From the NCBI RefSeq assembly GCF_900101905.1, contig NZ_FNAJ01000016.1, forward strand, positions 115,422 to 179,421: a stretch of 64,000 bases of DNA. The letters run 5' to 3'. This DNA comes from Myxococcus virescens (lineage in GTDB: Bacteria > Myxococcota > Myxococcia > Myxococcales > Myxococcaceae). A program made the position numbers and the translations under genes. Shown in pieces: positions 35,555 to 44,427 of the stretch. Every line of letters begins with the position of its first letter. The first letter of the stretch is position 1. The notes under the pieces are model-generated. The model was not told the origin of the DNA and searched no databases. It was given only the letters and a program-made list of their open reading frames with translations.

Positions 35555-37330
35555 TCAGGCGGCGGGGCTGAACTCGGCCACGACGACGGTGATGTCGTCC
35601 CGCTGCGGCTGGCCGGCGCTGAAGGCTCGAGCGTCCGCCAGCACCGCGTCACGCAGCGCCTCCGCGGACAGGTGGGCGTGCGCCTGGACCGCGGCGGCCA
35701 GACGCTGGGTGCCGTAGAGCTTGCCCGCGTTGTCGCGCGCCTCGGTGAGGCCGTCCGTGTACCAGACCACCACGTCCCCGGGCCGCAGCTGGGCCTGGCG
35801 CGAGGTGAACTGGGATTCGACGGAGGCGCCCAGCAGCGGGCCGCGCGCGGGCAGCGATGCAATCTGACCGCTGCGCTTGTTGAACACCAGCGGACTGGGG
35901 TGCGCGCCCGCCGCGTAGTCGATGTAGCCGTTGGACACGTCGATGACGGCCAGCGCGCTGGACATCTGGTGCTCACCGCGGCCCACGTTGGCCAGCGTCA
36001 CGTTGAGGGCGGTGATGAGCATCTGCGCGTTGACCTGCGACGGCTCGCGCAGCGTCATCGCCGAGGCGAAGCCGCTGGTGGCGCTGGTGGCCACCAGCGA
36101 CGTGGACAGGCCGTGGCCCGTCACGTCGCCAATGCCAATGACGATGCGCCGGTCATCCAGGGCGGCCCGGAACCACCAGTCGCCGCCGCACGCATCCGCG
36201 GTGACGACCAGGCCGGCGATGCGCAGCGGCCCCACCTGCACGCCCTCGCGCCCCGGCAGCAGCGTCTCCTGCACGGTGCGCGCGAGCGACACCTCGCGCT
36301 CCAGCTGCGCCTTGGCCCGCACGTCCTCCAGCAGCACCTTGATGCGCTCGGCCATGTGGTTGAACACCACGCCCAGCGTCACCACCTCGCGGCCCGCGCC
36401 CTGCGCCGTTCCCGCCCGCGCGCTCAGGTTGCCGGCGGCCAGCTGCATCACCTTGCCGGTCAGCATGCCCAGCGGCCGGGTGATGCGCCGGCTCTGGTAG
36501 GCCACCAGCACGCCCGCCAGCACCACGAAGCCCAGCCCCAGCCCCAGCATGCGCAGCGTGGTGGCGCGCACCGTGGCGCGCTTGTCCTGCTCCAGCGACG
36601 CCAGCTGCTTCTGCAGCCCGCCCAGCGAGTAGCTGATGACGACCAGCCCCTTGCCACTGCTGGAACCGTAGTCGATGGGCTCCTGGATTTCGGAGATGGG
36701 CTGCCCCCGGTAGAAGGCGCTCACCAGCCGGCGCTCGGCGCGGCGGACCGGCGCGACGTCCTCCTTGTCCTCGCTGGCGCCTTCGCTGTCCGCCATCCGG
36801 ACTCCGTCCGGGTCGAAAATCTGCACCCGGAGGATGTTGGGGTTCGTCTTGACGATGGAGCCCGCCACCTCTTCGAGGAAGGCGTAGTTGTTGTCGCGCA
36901 GGTTGGTGGCGGAGGTGAGCGCGATGGTCTGCCCCACCGTCTGGCCCAGCTCGCGCGCCTGCTCCTGGATGCGCTCCTTGGAGACGAGCGCCGTCTCCTC
37001 GAACTGGGACTTGGTGGAGGCCACCGACAGCGCCGCCAGCAAGCCCACGATGAGCACCACCAGGACGCCGGTGGTGAGCAGGAGAATCTGGTCCAGCCGC
37101 AGCCCCTTGATCTGGGCCACGTTGGGCAGCTCGCCCGCCTCCAGTGGCGCGATGAGGGTGCGGGTGCCACCCTCCGCCAGCCCCAACGGGCCCGTCATGC
37201 GCGTGGCGGTGGACTCCCGCGCGCCGGTGACTTCCTGGGTGCCTGTCCGCTCGGACGGCGGGAGCGCGGCGTCATCCGGAAACTCGTCGGACGCGGGCGC
37301 GGACTTCAGTCGCGTATTCGTACTGGACAA
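35555..37330 (-). CDS. Membrane SpoIIE/RsbU-type PP2C phosphatase with HAMP
   Basis: A 591-residue protein. After about 75 flexible residues there is a membrane span (ILLLTTGVLVVLIVGLLAALS), a periplasmic domain, a second span (LGLGFVVLAGVLVAYQS) and a HAMP segment. The C-terminal SpoIIE domain has SLARTVQETLLPG, ADACGGDWWF, IGIGDVTGHG and a terminal QRDDITVVV, so the metal-binding aspartates are present. It should dephosphorylate Ser/Thr on STAS-type antagonists. The only long start is TTG at 37330; an ATG at 37198 is an alternative. It is the first gene of the array that continues to the STAS-kinase. Confidence 0.85.
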   Translation of the reverse strand: MSSTNTRLKSAPASDEFPDDAALPPSERTGTQEVTGARESTATRMTGPLGLAEGGTRTLIAPLEAGELPNVAQIKGLRLDQILLLTTGVLVVLIVGLLAALSVASTKSQFEETALVSKERIQEQARELGQTVGQTIALTSATNLRDNNYAFLEEVAGSIVKTNPNILRVQIFDPDGVRMADSEGASEDKEDVAPVRRAERRLVSAFYRGQPISEIQEPIDYGSSSGKGLVVISYSLGGLQKQLASLEQDKRATVRATTLRMLGLGLGFVVLAGVLVAYQSRRITRPLGMLTGKVMQLAAGNLSARAGTAQGAGREVVTLGVVFNHMAERIKVLLEDVRAKAQLEREVSLARTVQETLLPGREGVQVGPLRIAGLVVTADACGGDWWFRAALDDRRIVIGIGDVTGHGLSTSLVATSATSGFASAMTLREPSQVNAQMLITALNVTLANVGRGEHQMSSALAVIDVSNGYIDYAAGAHPSPLVFNKRSGQIASLPARGPLLGASVESQFTSRQAQLRPGDVVVWYTDGLTEARDNAGKLYGTQRLAAAVQAHAHLSAEALRDAVLADARAFSAGQPQRDDITVVVAEFSPAA

Positions 37331-37588
37331 GGGCGGGCCGGGGTGGGGACGCGCGGGGGCGCGCGGGGGAAACAGGGGTGTTTCGAGACTCTATCTCACT
37401 TCTCGTGCTTCGCGAGGCCCTGTCCCCACATCCACGCCGCGCCGGGGAAGACGCCACCGCCGGCATGTCACTGAAGCCATGTCATGCCAATGTCATGGCC
37501 AGCTTGGAGCCCCGCGTCATTCACCCGGGGTCCGCCGCGCCTCTCCCCCCTTCGCCGGGCGCGGTGCGGGTGTGCCCGTTACAGTCGG

Positions 37589-38704
37589 ATGTCCATGCGG
37601 CCCCACTTCCACGTGGCCGGCTTTCCGGTCCGGCTCCACCCGCTCTTCTTCGTCGTCTCATTGATGACGGGCTGGACGCTCAGCTCCGAGCCCGCGCGGC
37701 TCGCGTTGTGGGTGGGCATCGTCTTCGTGTCGGTGCTGCTCCATGAACTGGGGCATGCGCTGGCCTTCCGCCGCTACGGCTGTCCCGCTCGAATCGAGCT
37801 GCACGGCATGGGCGGCACCACCCAGACCCACGACGCCGCGCACCTCACTCACCCGCAGTCGGCCTTCGTGAGCTTCGCCGGGCCGGGCATCGGCTTCCTG
37901 GCGGGAGGGCTCATCTGGGGCCTGTCGCAGCTCGTTCCCCTGGGTGAGCCGGGCGGACTGGCGGACCAGGGCGTGCGGCAGTTCCTGTGGGTCAACATCG
38001 GCTGGGGGCTCTTCAACCTGCTGCCCATGCAGCCGCTGGACGGTGGACACCTGTTGGCGGACCTGGTGCGCGCCCGCAGCGGCTACCGCCACGAACGGGC
38101 GGTGCTCGGCGTGGGCATCGCCACGGCGGTGGTGGTGCTGGGGCTGGCCATCGGGTCGAAGCAGCTGTGGCTGGGGATGCTGGCGATGGTGCTGGGGGTG
38201 ATGAACCTCGAGCAGCTCCGCCGCACGCCGAAGCGGCGCCCCGCCGAGCGGCGGCGCGCCCTCCCCCGCGTGGTCCGCAAGCCCCGGGCGGCACCGGCGG
38301 GCGCCGTCTCCATCGAGCAGCTGATGGACGAGCTGCGCGGAACGCCCCGCCCCCCGGGCGCGGCCGACGCGGATGATGACCTGGAGGGCCCTCACGACCC
38401 GGCCCTGGTGGGCGAGATGCTCCTGGACAACGGGCTGCCGGAGCTGGCCGTGGGCTCACTCCAATCCGCCTTCACGCAGGCGCCCCTGCCGCGCACCGGC
38501 CATGCCCTGGTGCTGGCGCTGCTGCACACCGGGCGGCTCCAGGAGCTGGCCTCGCTGCTGGACAGCTCGCACGCCCGGCAGCTGTCCGAGGACACGCTGG
38601 CCCTCATCTCCGAGCACGCCGGGACGGCCAGCGAGGCCACACTCACCGAGCGAATTACCGCGCTGCGGCACGGGCGGACTCCTGCCACGGATGAGCCCCG
38701 CTGA
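37589..38704 (+). CDS. Site-2 protease family zinc peptidase
   Basis: A 371-residue protein with about five membrane segments. The zinc site is HELGH at residues 52-56 with the distal LDGGH (Asp151) in NLLPMQPLDGG, as in M50 site-2 proteases. No PDZ domain is visible. After the membrane core (to about residue 205) there is a Pro/Arg-rich linker and a helical C-terminal extension with VGEMLLDNGLPELAV, like a TPR-related region. S2Ps cut membrane-bound anti-sigma factors or regulators. Two close ATGs (37589, 37595) fit equally; no clear ribosome binding site is seen. It is divergent from the phosphatase gene. Confidence 0.85.
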   Translation: MSMRPHFHVAGFPVRLHPLFFVVSLMTGWTLSSEPARLALWVGIVFVSVLLHELGHALAFRRYGCPARIELHGMGGTTQTHDAAHLTHPQSAFVSFAGPGIGFLAGGLIWGLSQLVPLGEPGGLADQGVRQFLWVNIGWGLFNLLPMQPLDGGHLLADLVRARSGYRHERAVLGVGIATAVVVLGLAIGSKQLWLGMLAMVLGVMNLEQLRRTPKRRPAERRRALPRVVRKPRAAPAGAVSIEQLMDELRGTPRPPGAADADDDLEGPHDPALVGEMLLDNGLPELAVGSLQSAFTQAPLPRTGHALVLALLHTGRLQELASLLDSSHARQLSEDTLALISEHAGTASEATLTERITALRHGRTPATDEPR

Positions 38705-38829
38705 TTGCCGCGCCGCGCCAGAAGGTGCTCTCCGCCTGACGTCCCGACAGGCGGCCCATCAACTGCCTTGAGCGGGAGGCACGTATCCGGGTTATAGGGG
38801 CGTCCCCTCCAGCCAGAGGAAGGTCGCGC

Positions 38830-39840
38830 GTGTCTCGTCCCCGACTCATCAAAGAATCCTCAGAAGCGTCCGCGCCGCTCGAGCGGGAGCTGCTGGTCCG
38901 CATCCATGACCTCATGGTGAAGACGCGCGTCCTCGAGGAGCGCCTCATCCAGATGTACAAGCAGGGCCACGGATACTTCTGGATTGGCGGCCCCGGCGAG
39001 GAGGCGTTCAACGTCTCCCTGGGCCTGCTCATGAAGAAGGGCCAGGGCCCCGACTTCGACTATCTGCATGCGCACTATCGGCAGTCCGGCACCCTGCTCG
39101 CGCTGGGTGAGGAGCCCATCGGCTCCCTGCGGCAGATGAAGAACACGGCCACGGACCCGTATTCGGGCGGCCGCAACTTCGCGGGCCACTACTCCGCCCG
39201 GAAGTACAACGTGGCGCCGGTGTCCTCGCCCATCGAGGTCCAGTACGCCATCGCCCCGGGCACGGCCATGGTGCAGAAGCGCCACGGCGGTGACGGCATC
39301 ACCATCGTCACCGGTGGCGACGCCGGCACGGCCGAAGGCGATTTCGCCTCGTGCCTGGTGTGGAGCAGCCGCCCCGTCAACCCGCTGCCCATCCTCATCA
39401 TCGTCACCAACAACAAGTGGGGCATCTCCACGGCGGCGGAGGGTCAGCACGGCGAGCAGCGCATCAGCGACCGCGGCAAGGCCTTTGGCATCCGCAGCAA
39501 GACCATCAACGGCAACGACGCCGTGGAGGCCTACACCGAGCTGCGCGAGGCCATGGCCTACGTGCGCACGGAGCGCAAGCCCTTCCTCCTGGAGGCCAAC
39601 GTGTCGCGCCTCTACGGCCACTCGTCCGCCTCCGGAGCCAACTACGTGAGCAACGAGGTCGACTGCCTCACGGACTTCGAGGCGAAGCTGGAGAAGGACG
39701 GCGTCCTGACGCGAGAGCAGATGGACGCGCTGCGCAACAAGTACACCGAGGAGATGGCCGCCGCCGCCCGACAGGTGCGCGACGAGCCACAGCCCGACCC
39801 CGAATCCATCTGGAAGCACATCTACGCGGAGGACAAGTAA
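38830..39840 (+). CDS. 2-oxoacid dehydrogenase E1 alpha subunit
   Basis: A 336-residue TPP-dependent E1alpha subunit. The TPP/Mg motif begins GGDAG (Asp164) and ends NNKW (Asn194), at the usual spacing of about 30. LVRIHDLMVKTRVLEERL and IGGPGEEAF fit the family. The regulatory phosphorylation-loop region YGHSSASG is present. The GTG start at 38830 has a GAGGAAGG motif 6 bases upstream. It forms an operon with the E1beta gene 3 bases downstream. It may be the branched-chain E1alpha known from the M. xanthus esg locus, needed for iso-fatty acids and E-signalling; pyruvate as substrate is the alternative. E2/E3 are not in the window. Confidence 0.85.
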   Translation: MSRPRLIKESSEASAPLERELLVRIHDLMVKTRVLEERLIQMYKQGHGYFWIGGPGEEAFNVSLGLLMKKGQGPDFDYLHAHYRQSGTLLALGEEPIGSLRQMKNTATDPYSGGRNFAGHYSARKYNVAPVSSPIEVQYAIAPGTAMVQKRHGGDGITIVTGGDAGTAEGDFASCLVWSSRPVNPLPILIIVTNNKWGISTAAEGQHGEQRISDRGKAFGIRSKTINGNDAVEAYTELREAMAYVRTERKPFLLEANVSRLYGHSSASGANYVSNEVDCLTDFEAKLEKDGVLTREQMDALRNKYTEEMAAAARQVRDEPQPDPESIWKHIYAEDK

Positions 39841-39843
39841 CCC

Positions 39844-40902
39844 ATGGCGAACATGGCACAGGCCATCCGCATGGCCCTGCACTACGCCGAGGAGCACCTG
39901 GGCGTCACCGACATCTTCGGCGAGGACGTGGGCGCCCCCCTGGGCGGCGTCTTCACCTGCACGCAGGGCCTGAAGACGACGTGGAACTCTCCCCTGGACG
40001 AGCGCGGCATCATCGGCGCGGCCATGGGCATCGCCATGGCCGGCGGACGGCCGGTGGCGGAGATCCAGTTCTGCGACTACGTCTACAACACCATCGACCT
40101 GCTGAAGCTGGCGGGCAACACCAGCTGGTCCACCTTCGGTGACTGGAACCTGCCCATGGTGGTGCGCACGCCGGTGGGCAGCGGCATCCGCGGGTCCATC
40201 TACCACTCGCACTCGTTCGACGCGACGATGACCCACATCGCCGGGTGGAAGGTGGTCATGCCCTCCACGCCGCTGGACGCGTACGGGCTGCTCATCACCG
40301 CGTGCCAGGAGAAGAACCCCGTCATGTTCCTGGAGCCCAAGGCGCTCCTGCGAGTGAAGGGCGAGGAGCGGATTCCGGGCGAGCCGGAGGATGACCGCGC
40401 GCTGTCGAAGCTCATCGACGCGCCGCTGGGAGACCGCTCCCAGTGGAAGCCGCAGTGGCCTGCGGGCCTGGAGGCGTACGCGGTGCCCTTCGGCAAGGGC
40501 AAGATTGTGCGCGAGGGCACGCAGCTCACCGTGGTGAGCTACGGTCGCACCCTGCCCCTGTGCACGAAGGCCGCGGAGACGCTGGCCGCGGACGGCATCA
40601 GCGCGGAGGTCATCGACCTGCGCTCGCTGTGGCCGTACGACTGGGAGCTCATCAAGGCCTCCGTCCAGAAGACGGGCCGCGTCCTCTTCGTCAACGAGGA
40701 CACCGAGGTGACGAACTTCGGAGAGCACCTGGTGCGCCGCACGGTGGAGGAGCTGTTCTACTCGCTGCTGGCCCCGCCGCGGCTGCTGGCCGGCAAGTTC
40801 CTGCCGGGCATCGGCCTGGCGGACGCGCTGGAGATGGCGTCGGTGCCGCAGCTGGGTGACATCACCACCGCCATCCGGTCGCTCGCGGGCGAGCAGCCGT
40901 AA
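39844..40902 (+). CDS. 2-oxoacid dehydrogenase E1 beta subunit
   Basis: A 352-residue partner of the preceding E1alpha. It has FGEDVGAPLGGVF, SPLDERGIIGAAMGIAMAGG, EIQFCDYVYN and a YHSHSFD motif, with the C-terminal transketolase-like domain (VVSYGRTLPLC, VIDLRSLWPYD, LFVNEDTEVTNFGEH). The GGVF-CT-GL and PVAEIQF patterns are nearer to branched-chain than to pyruvate E1beta in my reading, which supports an esg-like identity. The two subunits form the heterotetramer that decarboxylates the 2-oxoacid and transfers the acyl group to E2. Confidence 0.85.
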   Translation: MANMAQAIRMALHYAEEHLGVTDIFGEDVGAPLGGVFTCTQGLKTTWNSPLDERGIIGAAMGIAMAGGRPVAEIQFCDYVYNTIDLLKLAGNTSWSTFGDWNLPMVVRTPVGSGIRGSIYHSHSFDATMTHIAGWKVVMPSTPLDAYGLLITACQEKNPVMFLEPKALLRVKGEERIPGEPEDDRALSKLIDAPLGDRSQWKPQWPAGLEAYAVPFGKGKIVREGTQLTVVSYGRTLPLCTKAAETLAADGISAEVIDLRSLWPYDWELIKASVQKTGRVLFVNEDTEVTNFGEHLVRRTVEELFYSLLAPPRLLAGKFLPGIGLADALEMASVPQLGDITTAIRSLAGEQP

Positions 40903-41014
40903 GCGCGACACCCACAATCCCCTGCTCGTGAGCCCCTTGTCTCACGGGAGAAGCACCCCGGGCCGCCATTCCTCTTTGAAGGGATGGCGGCCCATTCGTT
41001 AGACTCCAAAGGCT

Positions 41015-41512
41015 TTGTCACAGCCAATCTTCCGGACAGCCACTCCCGTCGCTGGCGCTGATGCGCCGGCCTTCCGTATCCGCCGCGCCCGCCGGGGTGA
41101 CGCCGAAGCCATGGCGTCGCTCCTCAAGGAGCTGGGCTACCCCCAGGGGACGGACCAGCAGACGGTCCACTGGGTCGTCAGCCATCCGGAGATTGAAATC
41201 TTCGTGGCCGGCGACCCGCAGGACCGGCCCGTGGGCATGGTGTCCTTCTCCCACCGTCCCCAGCTCCGGCTGCGCGGACGCGTGGGCACCATCGACGAAT
41301 TGGTGGTGACGGAGACCTGGCGTCGTCGCGGCGTGGGCCGCGCGCTCATCCGGCAGATTCTGGAGCGCTGCAAGGTGCTGAGCGCGAAGCAGCTCCAGCT
41401 CGTCTCACCCATGACGACGACGCCGGAGACGCGCAACTTCTACACGGCCTGTGGCTTCTCCGAAATCGACTCGGGCGTGTTCCGCCACGTCGATACGGAA
41501 TCCCAGCGCTGA
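41015..41512 (+). CDS. GNAT-family N-acetyltransferase
   Basis: A 165-residue protein. The first about 20 residues are flexible, then the GNAT core: IRRARRGDAEAMASLL, FVAGDPQDRPVGMVSF, TIDELVVTETWRRRGVGRALI (the acetyl-CoA loop R-x2-GVG-x-A) and FYTACGF. The only start before the core is TTG at 41015, with a weak AAAGG motif before it. It could acetylate a small molecule, peptide N-terminus or Lys. It is isolated, flanked by a convergent PilZ gene. Confidence 0.8.
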   Translation: MSQPIFRTATPVAGADAPAFRIRRARRGDAEAMASLLKELGYPQGTDQQTVHWVVSHPEIEIFVAGDPQDRPVGMVSFSHRPQLRLRGRVGTIDELVVTETWRRRGVGRALIRQILERCKVLSAKQLQLVSPMTTTPETRNFYTACGFSEIDSGVFRHVDTESQR

Positions 41513-41527
41513 CCGCGGCGAGGCGGC

Positions 41528-41550
41528 GGGCACCGACACTCGCGGTGCCC
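41528..41550. terminator. Bidirectional terminator hairpin
   Basis: GGGCACC and GGTGCCC form a perfect 7-bp stem with a 9-base loop, midway between the convergent GNAT (+) and PilZ (-) genes. It has no long T-run, as usual for high-GC genomes. Confidence 0.5.
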
Positions 41551-41557
41551 CCGGCCG

Positions 41558-41923
41558 CTATCGCTTGAAGCTGTCCACCACGCGCTGAAGCCGGGCCCGG
41601 TCCTCGTCGCTCATGTCCGTGAAGCGCACGCCAATGGCCTCGGCCTCGTCGCGCACCCAGGCGATGACGCCGGTGAGGTGGAACTCCTCGCCTTCAATGG
41701 CCATGGACAGGCGGACGTGGGAGCCCACGTCGTAGGACTTCCGCGTCAGCAGGCACAGGCCGCCCGCGGAGATGTTGATGGAGTACGCACGCAGCGCCCG
41801 CGCCGCGTCCTGCGTCTGGTTGAAGCGAACCTCGAACCGCGCCGCCACACGCTCATCCGCCCGCCGGTTCGCGTATGCGGCTGGATCCCCGTTCTCCATG
41901 TCATCCGCCGCCTTGGTTGTCAT
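41558..41923 (-). CDS. PilZ-domain c-di-GMP-binding protein
   Basis: A 121-residue single-domain PilZ protein. The binding motifs are present: NRRADER at 19-25 supplies the RxxxR arginines and NISAGG at 50-55 the (D/N)xSxxG loop, followed by beta strands (VRLSMAIEG, LTGVIAWVRD). It should bind cyclic di-GMP and alter motility, exopolysaccharide or transcription partners. The ATG at 41923 is preferred; longer open frame upstream lacks a family match. It is a stand-alone receptor with no enzyme domain. Confidence 0.8.
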   Translation of the reverse strand: MTTKAADDMENGDPAAYANRRADERVAARFEVRFNQTQDAARALRAYSINISAGGLCLLTRKSYDVGSHVRLSMAIEGEEFHLTGVIAWVRDEAEAIGVRFTDMSDEDRARLQRVVDSFKR

Positions 41924-42131
41924 ACGCACCCGATAGCCCCCACGTTCGACGCTCCTGGCGAACACCACGCTGCTTCCCACACCCACAGTTCCACAGGGCG
42001 ACGCGCCAGGCCAACCTCCAGGCCCCGGGCGTCAGCCAAGTGTCCGCTGCTTTCCACGCCTGATTCAAGAGGCCCCCTCTATCGAATTCGGGTGCCTATG
42101 TCCTCGGAGACTTCCCCGGGAGCGCTCTGGA

Positions 42132-43007
42132 ATGCGTGTGAACCGCCTCTATGTGTTGACTGGAACCCTGGCCTTGGCCCTCTGGGCCGCGGCCTGCAAC
42201 GGCGGCAATGGGCCGGGCCCCGGCGGTCAGGAGGACGCGGGCACCGATGGAGGCGGAACGCCCACCGGGGACGGCGGTGGGACGGACGCGGACGGCGGCG
42301 CGCGGGACTTCGCCTGCAACGTGGCGCGACAGGAAGGCTGTGCCGACGGCCAGGACTGCTACTTCGCGGACCTGGCGGACGGAGGCACCGGCAGCCGCTG
42401 CTTCGAAGCGGAGTGCGACGTGGTGGCCCAGGACTGCGCCCAGGACCAGCGCTGCACGTATGCGATGGAGAATGGCGTCACCCAGCGGCGCTGCGTGGCC
42501 CCGGGCACCGCGGACGAAGGCGCGCCCTGCACGCTGGCGCCCAGTGACGGGGGCCTGGCCTACGACACCTGCCGGCAAGGATTGTTCTGCCGCGAGGCGC
42601 CTGACGGCACAGGGAGTGGATTCACCTGCCAGCGCCTGTGCCATGCCACGACCCAATGTGGGAACGCGAGCGAGTGCAATACCGTGCTCCGCCTGGAAGG
42701 CACCGACGAGCTGCCGCTGGTCTGCGGCCCGCCGTCCATGGCGTGCAACCCCTTTGGCGATGATTGCGAGGCGCCACTCAGCTGCTACCCGTCCACGTCA
42801 GGCCCGCTGTGCGCGGGCAGCGGCAATCGGACGGAGGGGCAGTCGTGCGACTTCAGCAATCAATGCGCGCCGGGAAGCGCGTGTGTGAATGCGGGAGGCG
42901 GCCTCACCTGCCGCCCGCTCTGTCAGCCCGGTGGCACGCCCGCCTGCTCCACGGGCAGCTGCCGGGCATTGGATGGCAACCCAGGCGTGGGGGCTTGCGT
43001 CCCCTAG
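42132..43007 (+). CDS. Cysteine-rich lipoprotein with Gly/Asp linker
   Basis: A 291-residue lipoprotein with lipobox WAAAC near residue 22. A Gly/Asp-rich linker (about residues 23-57, with repeats of DGGGT type) leads to a domain with more than twenty cysteines in short spaced pairs (QEGCADGQDCYFADL, CDVVAQDCAQDQRC). These probably form many disulphides in a periplasmic or cell-surface protein. Such lipoproteins are numerous in myxobacteria; the function is unknown. Confidence 0.75.
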   Translation: MRVNRLYVLTGTLALALWAAACNGGNGPGPGGQEDAGTDGGGTPTGDGGGTDADGGARDFACNVARQEGCADGQDCYFADLADGGTGSRCFEAECDVVAQDCAQDQRCTYAMENGVTQRRCVAPGTADEGAPCTLAPSDGGLAYDTCRQGLFCREAPDGTGSGFTCQRLCHATTQCGNASECNTVLRLEGTDELPLVCGPPSMACNPFGDDCEAPLSCYPSTSGPLCAGSGNRTEGQSCDFSNQCAPGSACVNAGGGLTCRPLCQPGGTPACSTGSCRALDGNPGVGACVP

Positions 43008-43138
43008 TCCCCAAGGCAGCAGGCCGGTCGCTGTGGCGGGCGGGCAGGCAGACGAGGCTTCGGAGGAGGAGGGTTCCCAGACGGCCGGCTGGCAGGGCAC
43101 GGTGTGGTGTGCATCCTGCAAAGCCGGGAGGGATGGGA

Positions 43139-44413
43139 ATGGGAATGAAGCCTGTGTGGCGGAAGGTCGTCGTGTGCGCGAGCAGCGCGCTGCTGGCGTG
43201 TGCTGGCAGCGTGACGGACTCACCCGACGGTGACCTGCCCCCAGAGGACGAAAGCCGCGCTTCCACGATGGAGCAGAACGCGCCGGACGCGTCACTGGAA
43301 GTCGCGCCCGTGTTGGTGCTGAACGACGGCCGGCAGGTGCAGGCCGTGCCGCCCTTCGCGCCGCCGGCGACTTCGTTCCAACCGGGCTTCCATCAAGCGC
43401 TCCGCGCGTCCCACTCCGCGGGAAGCGTGACGACCTTCCGCATGCGCGTGCCGGTGGCGCGTGACGGCGGGCGCATCCGCGTGACGTTCCGCTCGGGAGA
43501 CGGAAGCATGACGCTGGTGCGTGCCACCGTGGCCCAGGCGGGCGCCAATGGAGCGCTGGCGTCCACGCCGGTGAAGCTCTCCTTCGATGGCGCGGAGGGC
43601 TTCACCGTGGACGCGCGCTCGCGGAAGACGTCGGACCCGGTGGACTTCCCGGTGGCGTTCCGGGACGAGCTGGCCATCACCTTCGAGGTCCGTGGCGCGC
43701 TGGCGGCCAGCGCCATCAGCGCCTTCCCAGGCAGCTTCGCGCGCGCGGGGAACCATGCTCTGGTGACGGGCGCGCTGGGCGGCACCCTGTTCGACCGCGC
43801 CGTCGGCGTGGCCACCGTCGACGTGGAAGGTCCCACGGGCCGCGCCTTCGTGGCCATTGGCGACAGCATCACCGAGGGCTACATCGACACGAAGAACGAC
43901 ACGCGCAACGCCTGGCCCGCCAAGGTGGAGGCCGCGCTGGGCGTGCCCGTGGTGAACGCGGGCGTGAGTGGCCAGGGCTTCTACGACGCGCTGGCGCTGC
44001 TCGACGGCGAGGTGCTGGCGCTCCAGGGCATCACCGACTGCATCGTCCTGCTGGGCACCAACGACCTGGGCGACAAGAACTCCCTGTCCGTCATCCAGGC
44101 GCGGATGAACACGATGCTGGGCCGGCTCGCGCCTTTCTGCCGCACCTGGGTCAGCACCCTGCTGCCCAAGGAGAAGTCGAACTACGCGCCCTACGAATTG
44201 GTGAAGACCCAGCGGCTGGAGCTCAACACGTGGCTCCGCGGCGGCGGCGCCGGCCCGGACATCATCGACCTGGAGACGGTGACGCGCCAGCCCGCGAACG
44301 TGCACCTGTTCATCGACGGGCTGGAGGTGGACGGCATCCACCCCAGCATCGAAGGCCACCAGGTGATGGCGGACGAAGTCGCGCGCGTGCTGCGCGAAGA
44401 GGGCGGCCTCTAG
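43139..44413 (+). CDS. SGNH/GDSL-hydrolase lipoprotein
   Basis: A 424-residue protein with lipobox LLAC after a short hydrophobic segment. Three in-frame ATGs occur (43133, 43139, 43145); I chose 43139, which has GGAGGG 6 bases upstream. Residues about 90-230 are a beta-rich domain that fits the N-terminal domain of some SGNH esterases. The catalytic set is GDSIT (Ser243), GTNDLG (Asn308) and DGIHPS (Asp398, His401). It is probably an envelope or secreted carbohydrate or lipid esterase. It lies 131 bases after the Cys-rich lipoprotein gene. Confidence 0.85.
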   Translation: MGMKPVWRKVVVCASSALLACAGSVTDSPDGDLPPEDESRASTMEQNAPDASLEVAPVLVLNDGRQVQAVPPFAPPATSFQPGFHQALRASHSAGSVTTFRMRVPVARDGGRIRVTFRSGDGSMTLVRATVAQAGANGALASTPVKLSFDGAEGFTVDARSRKTSDPVDFPVAFRDELAITFEVRGALAASAISAFPGSFARAGNHALVTGALGGTLFDRAVGVATVDVEGPTGRAFVAIGDSITEGYIDTKNDTRNAWPAKVEAALGVPVVNAGVSGQGFYDALALLDGEVLALQGITDCIVLLGTNDLGDKNSLSVIQARMNTMLGRLAPFCRTWVSTLLPKEKSNYAPYELVKTQRLELNTWLRGGGAGPDIIDLETVTRQPANVHLFIDGLEVDGIHPSIEGHQVMADEVARVLREEGGL

Positions 44414-44427
44414 CCACGCCCCCGCGC

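Noticed and set aside
38860..40917. A 685-residue open frame antisense to the E1alpha/E1beta genes
   Set aside because: It mirrors two well-supported enzymes and has no family-like motif.
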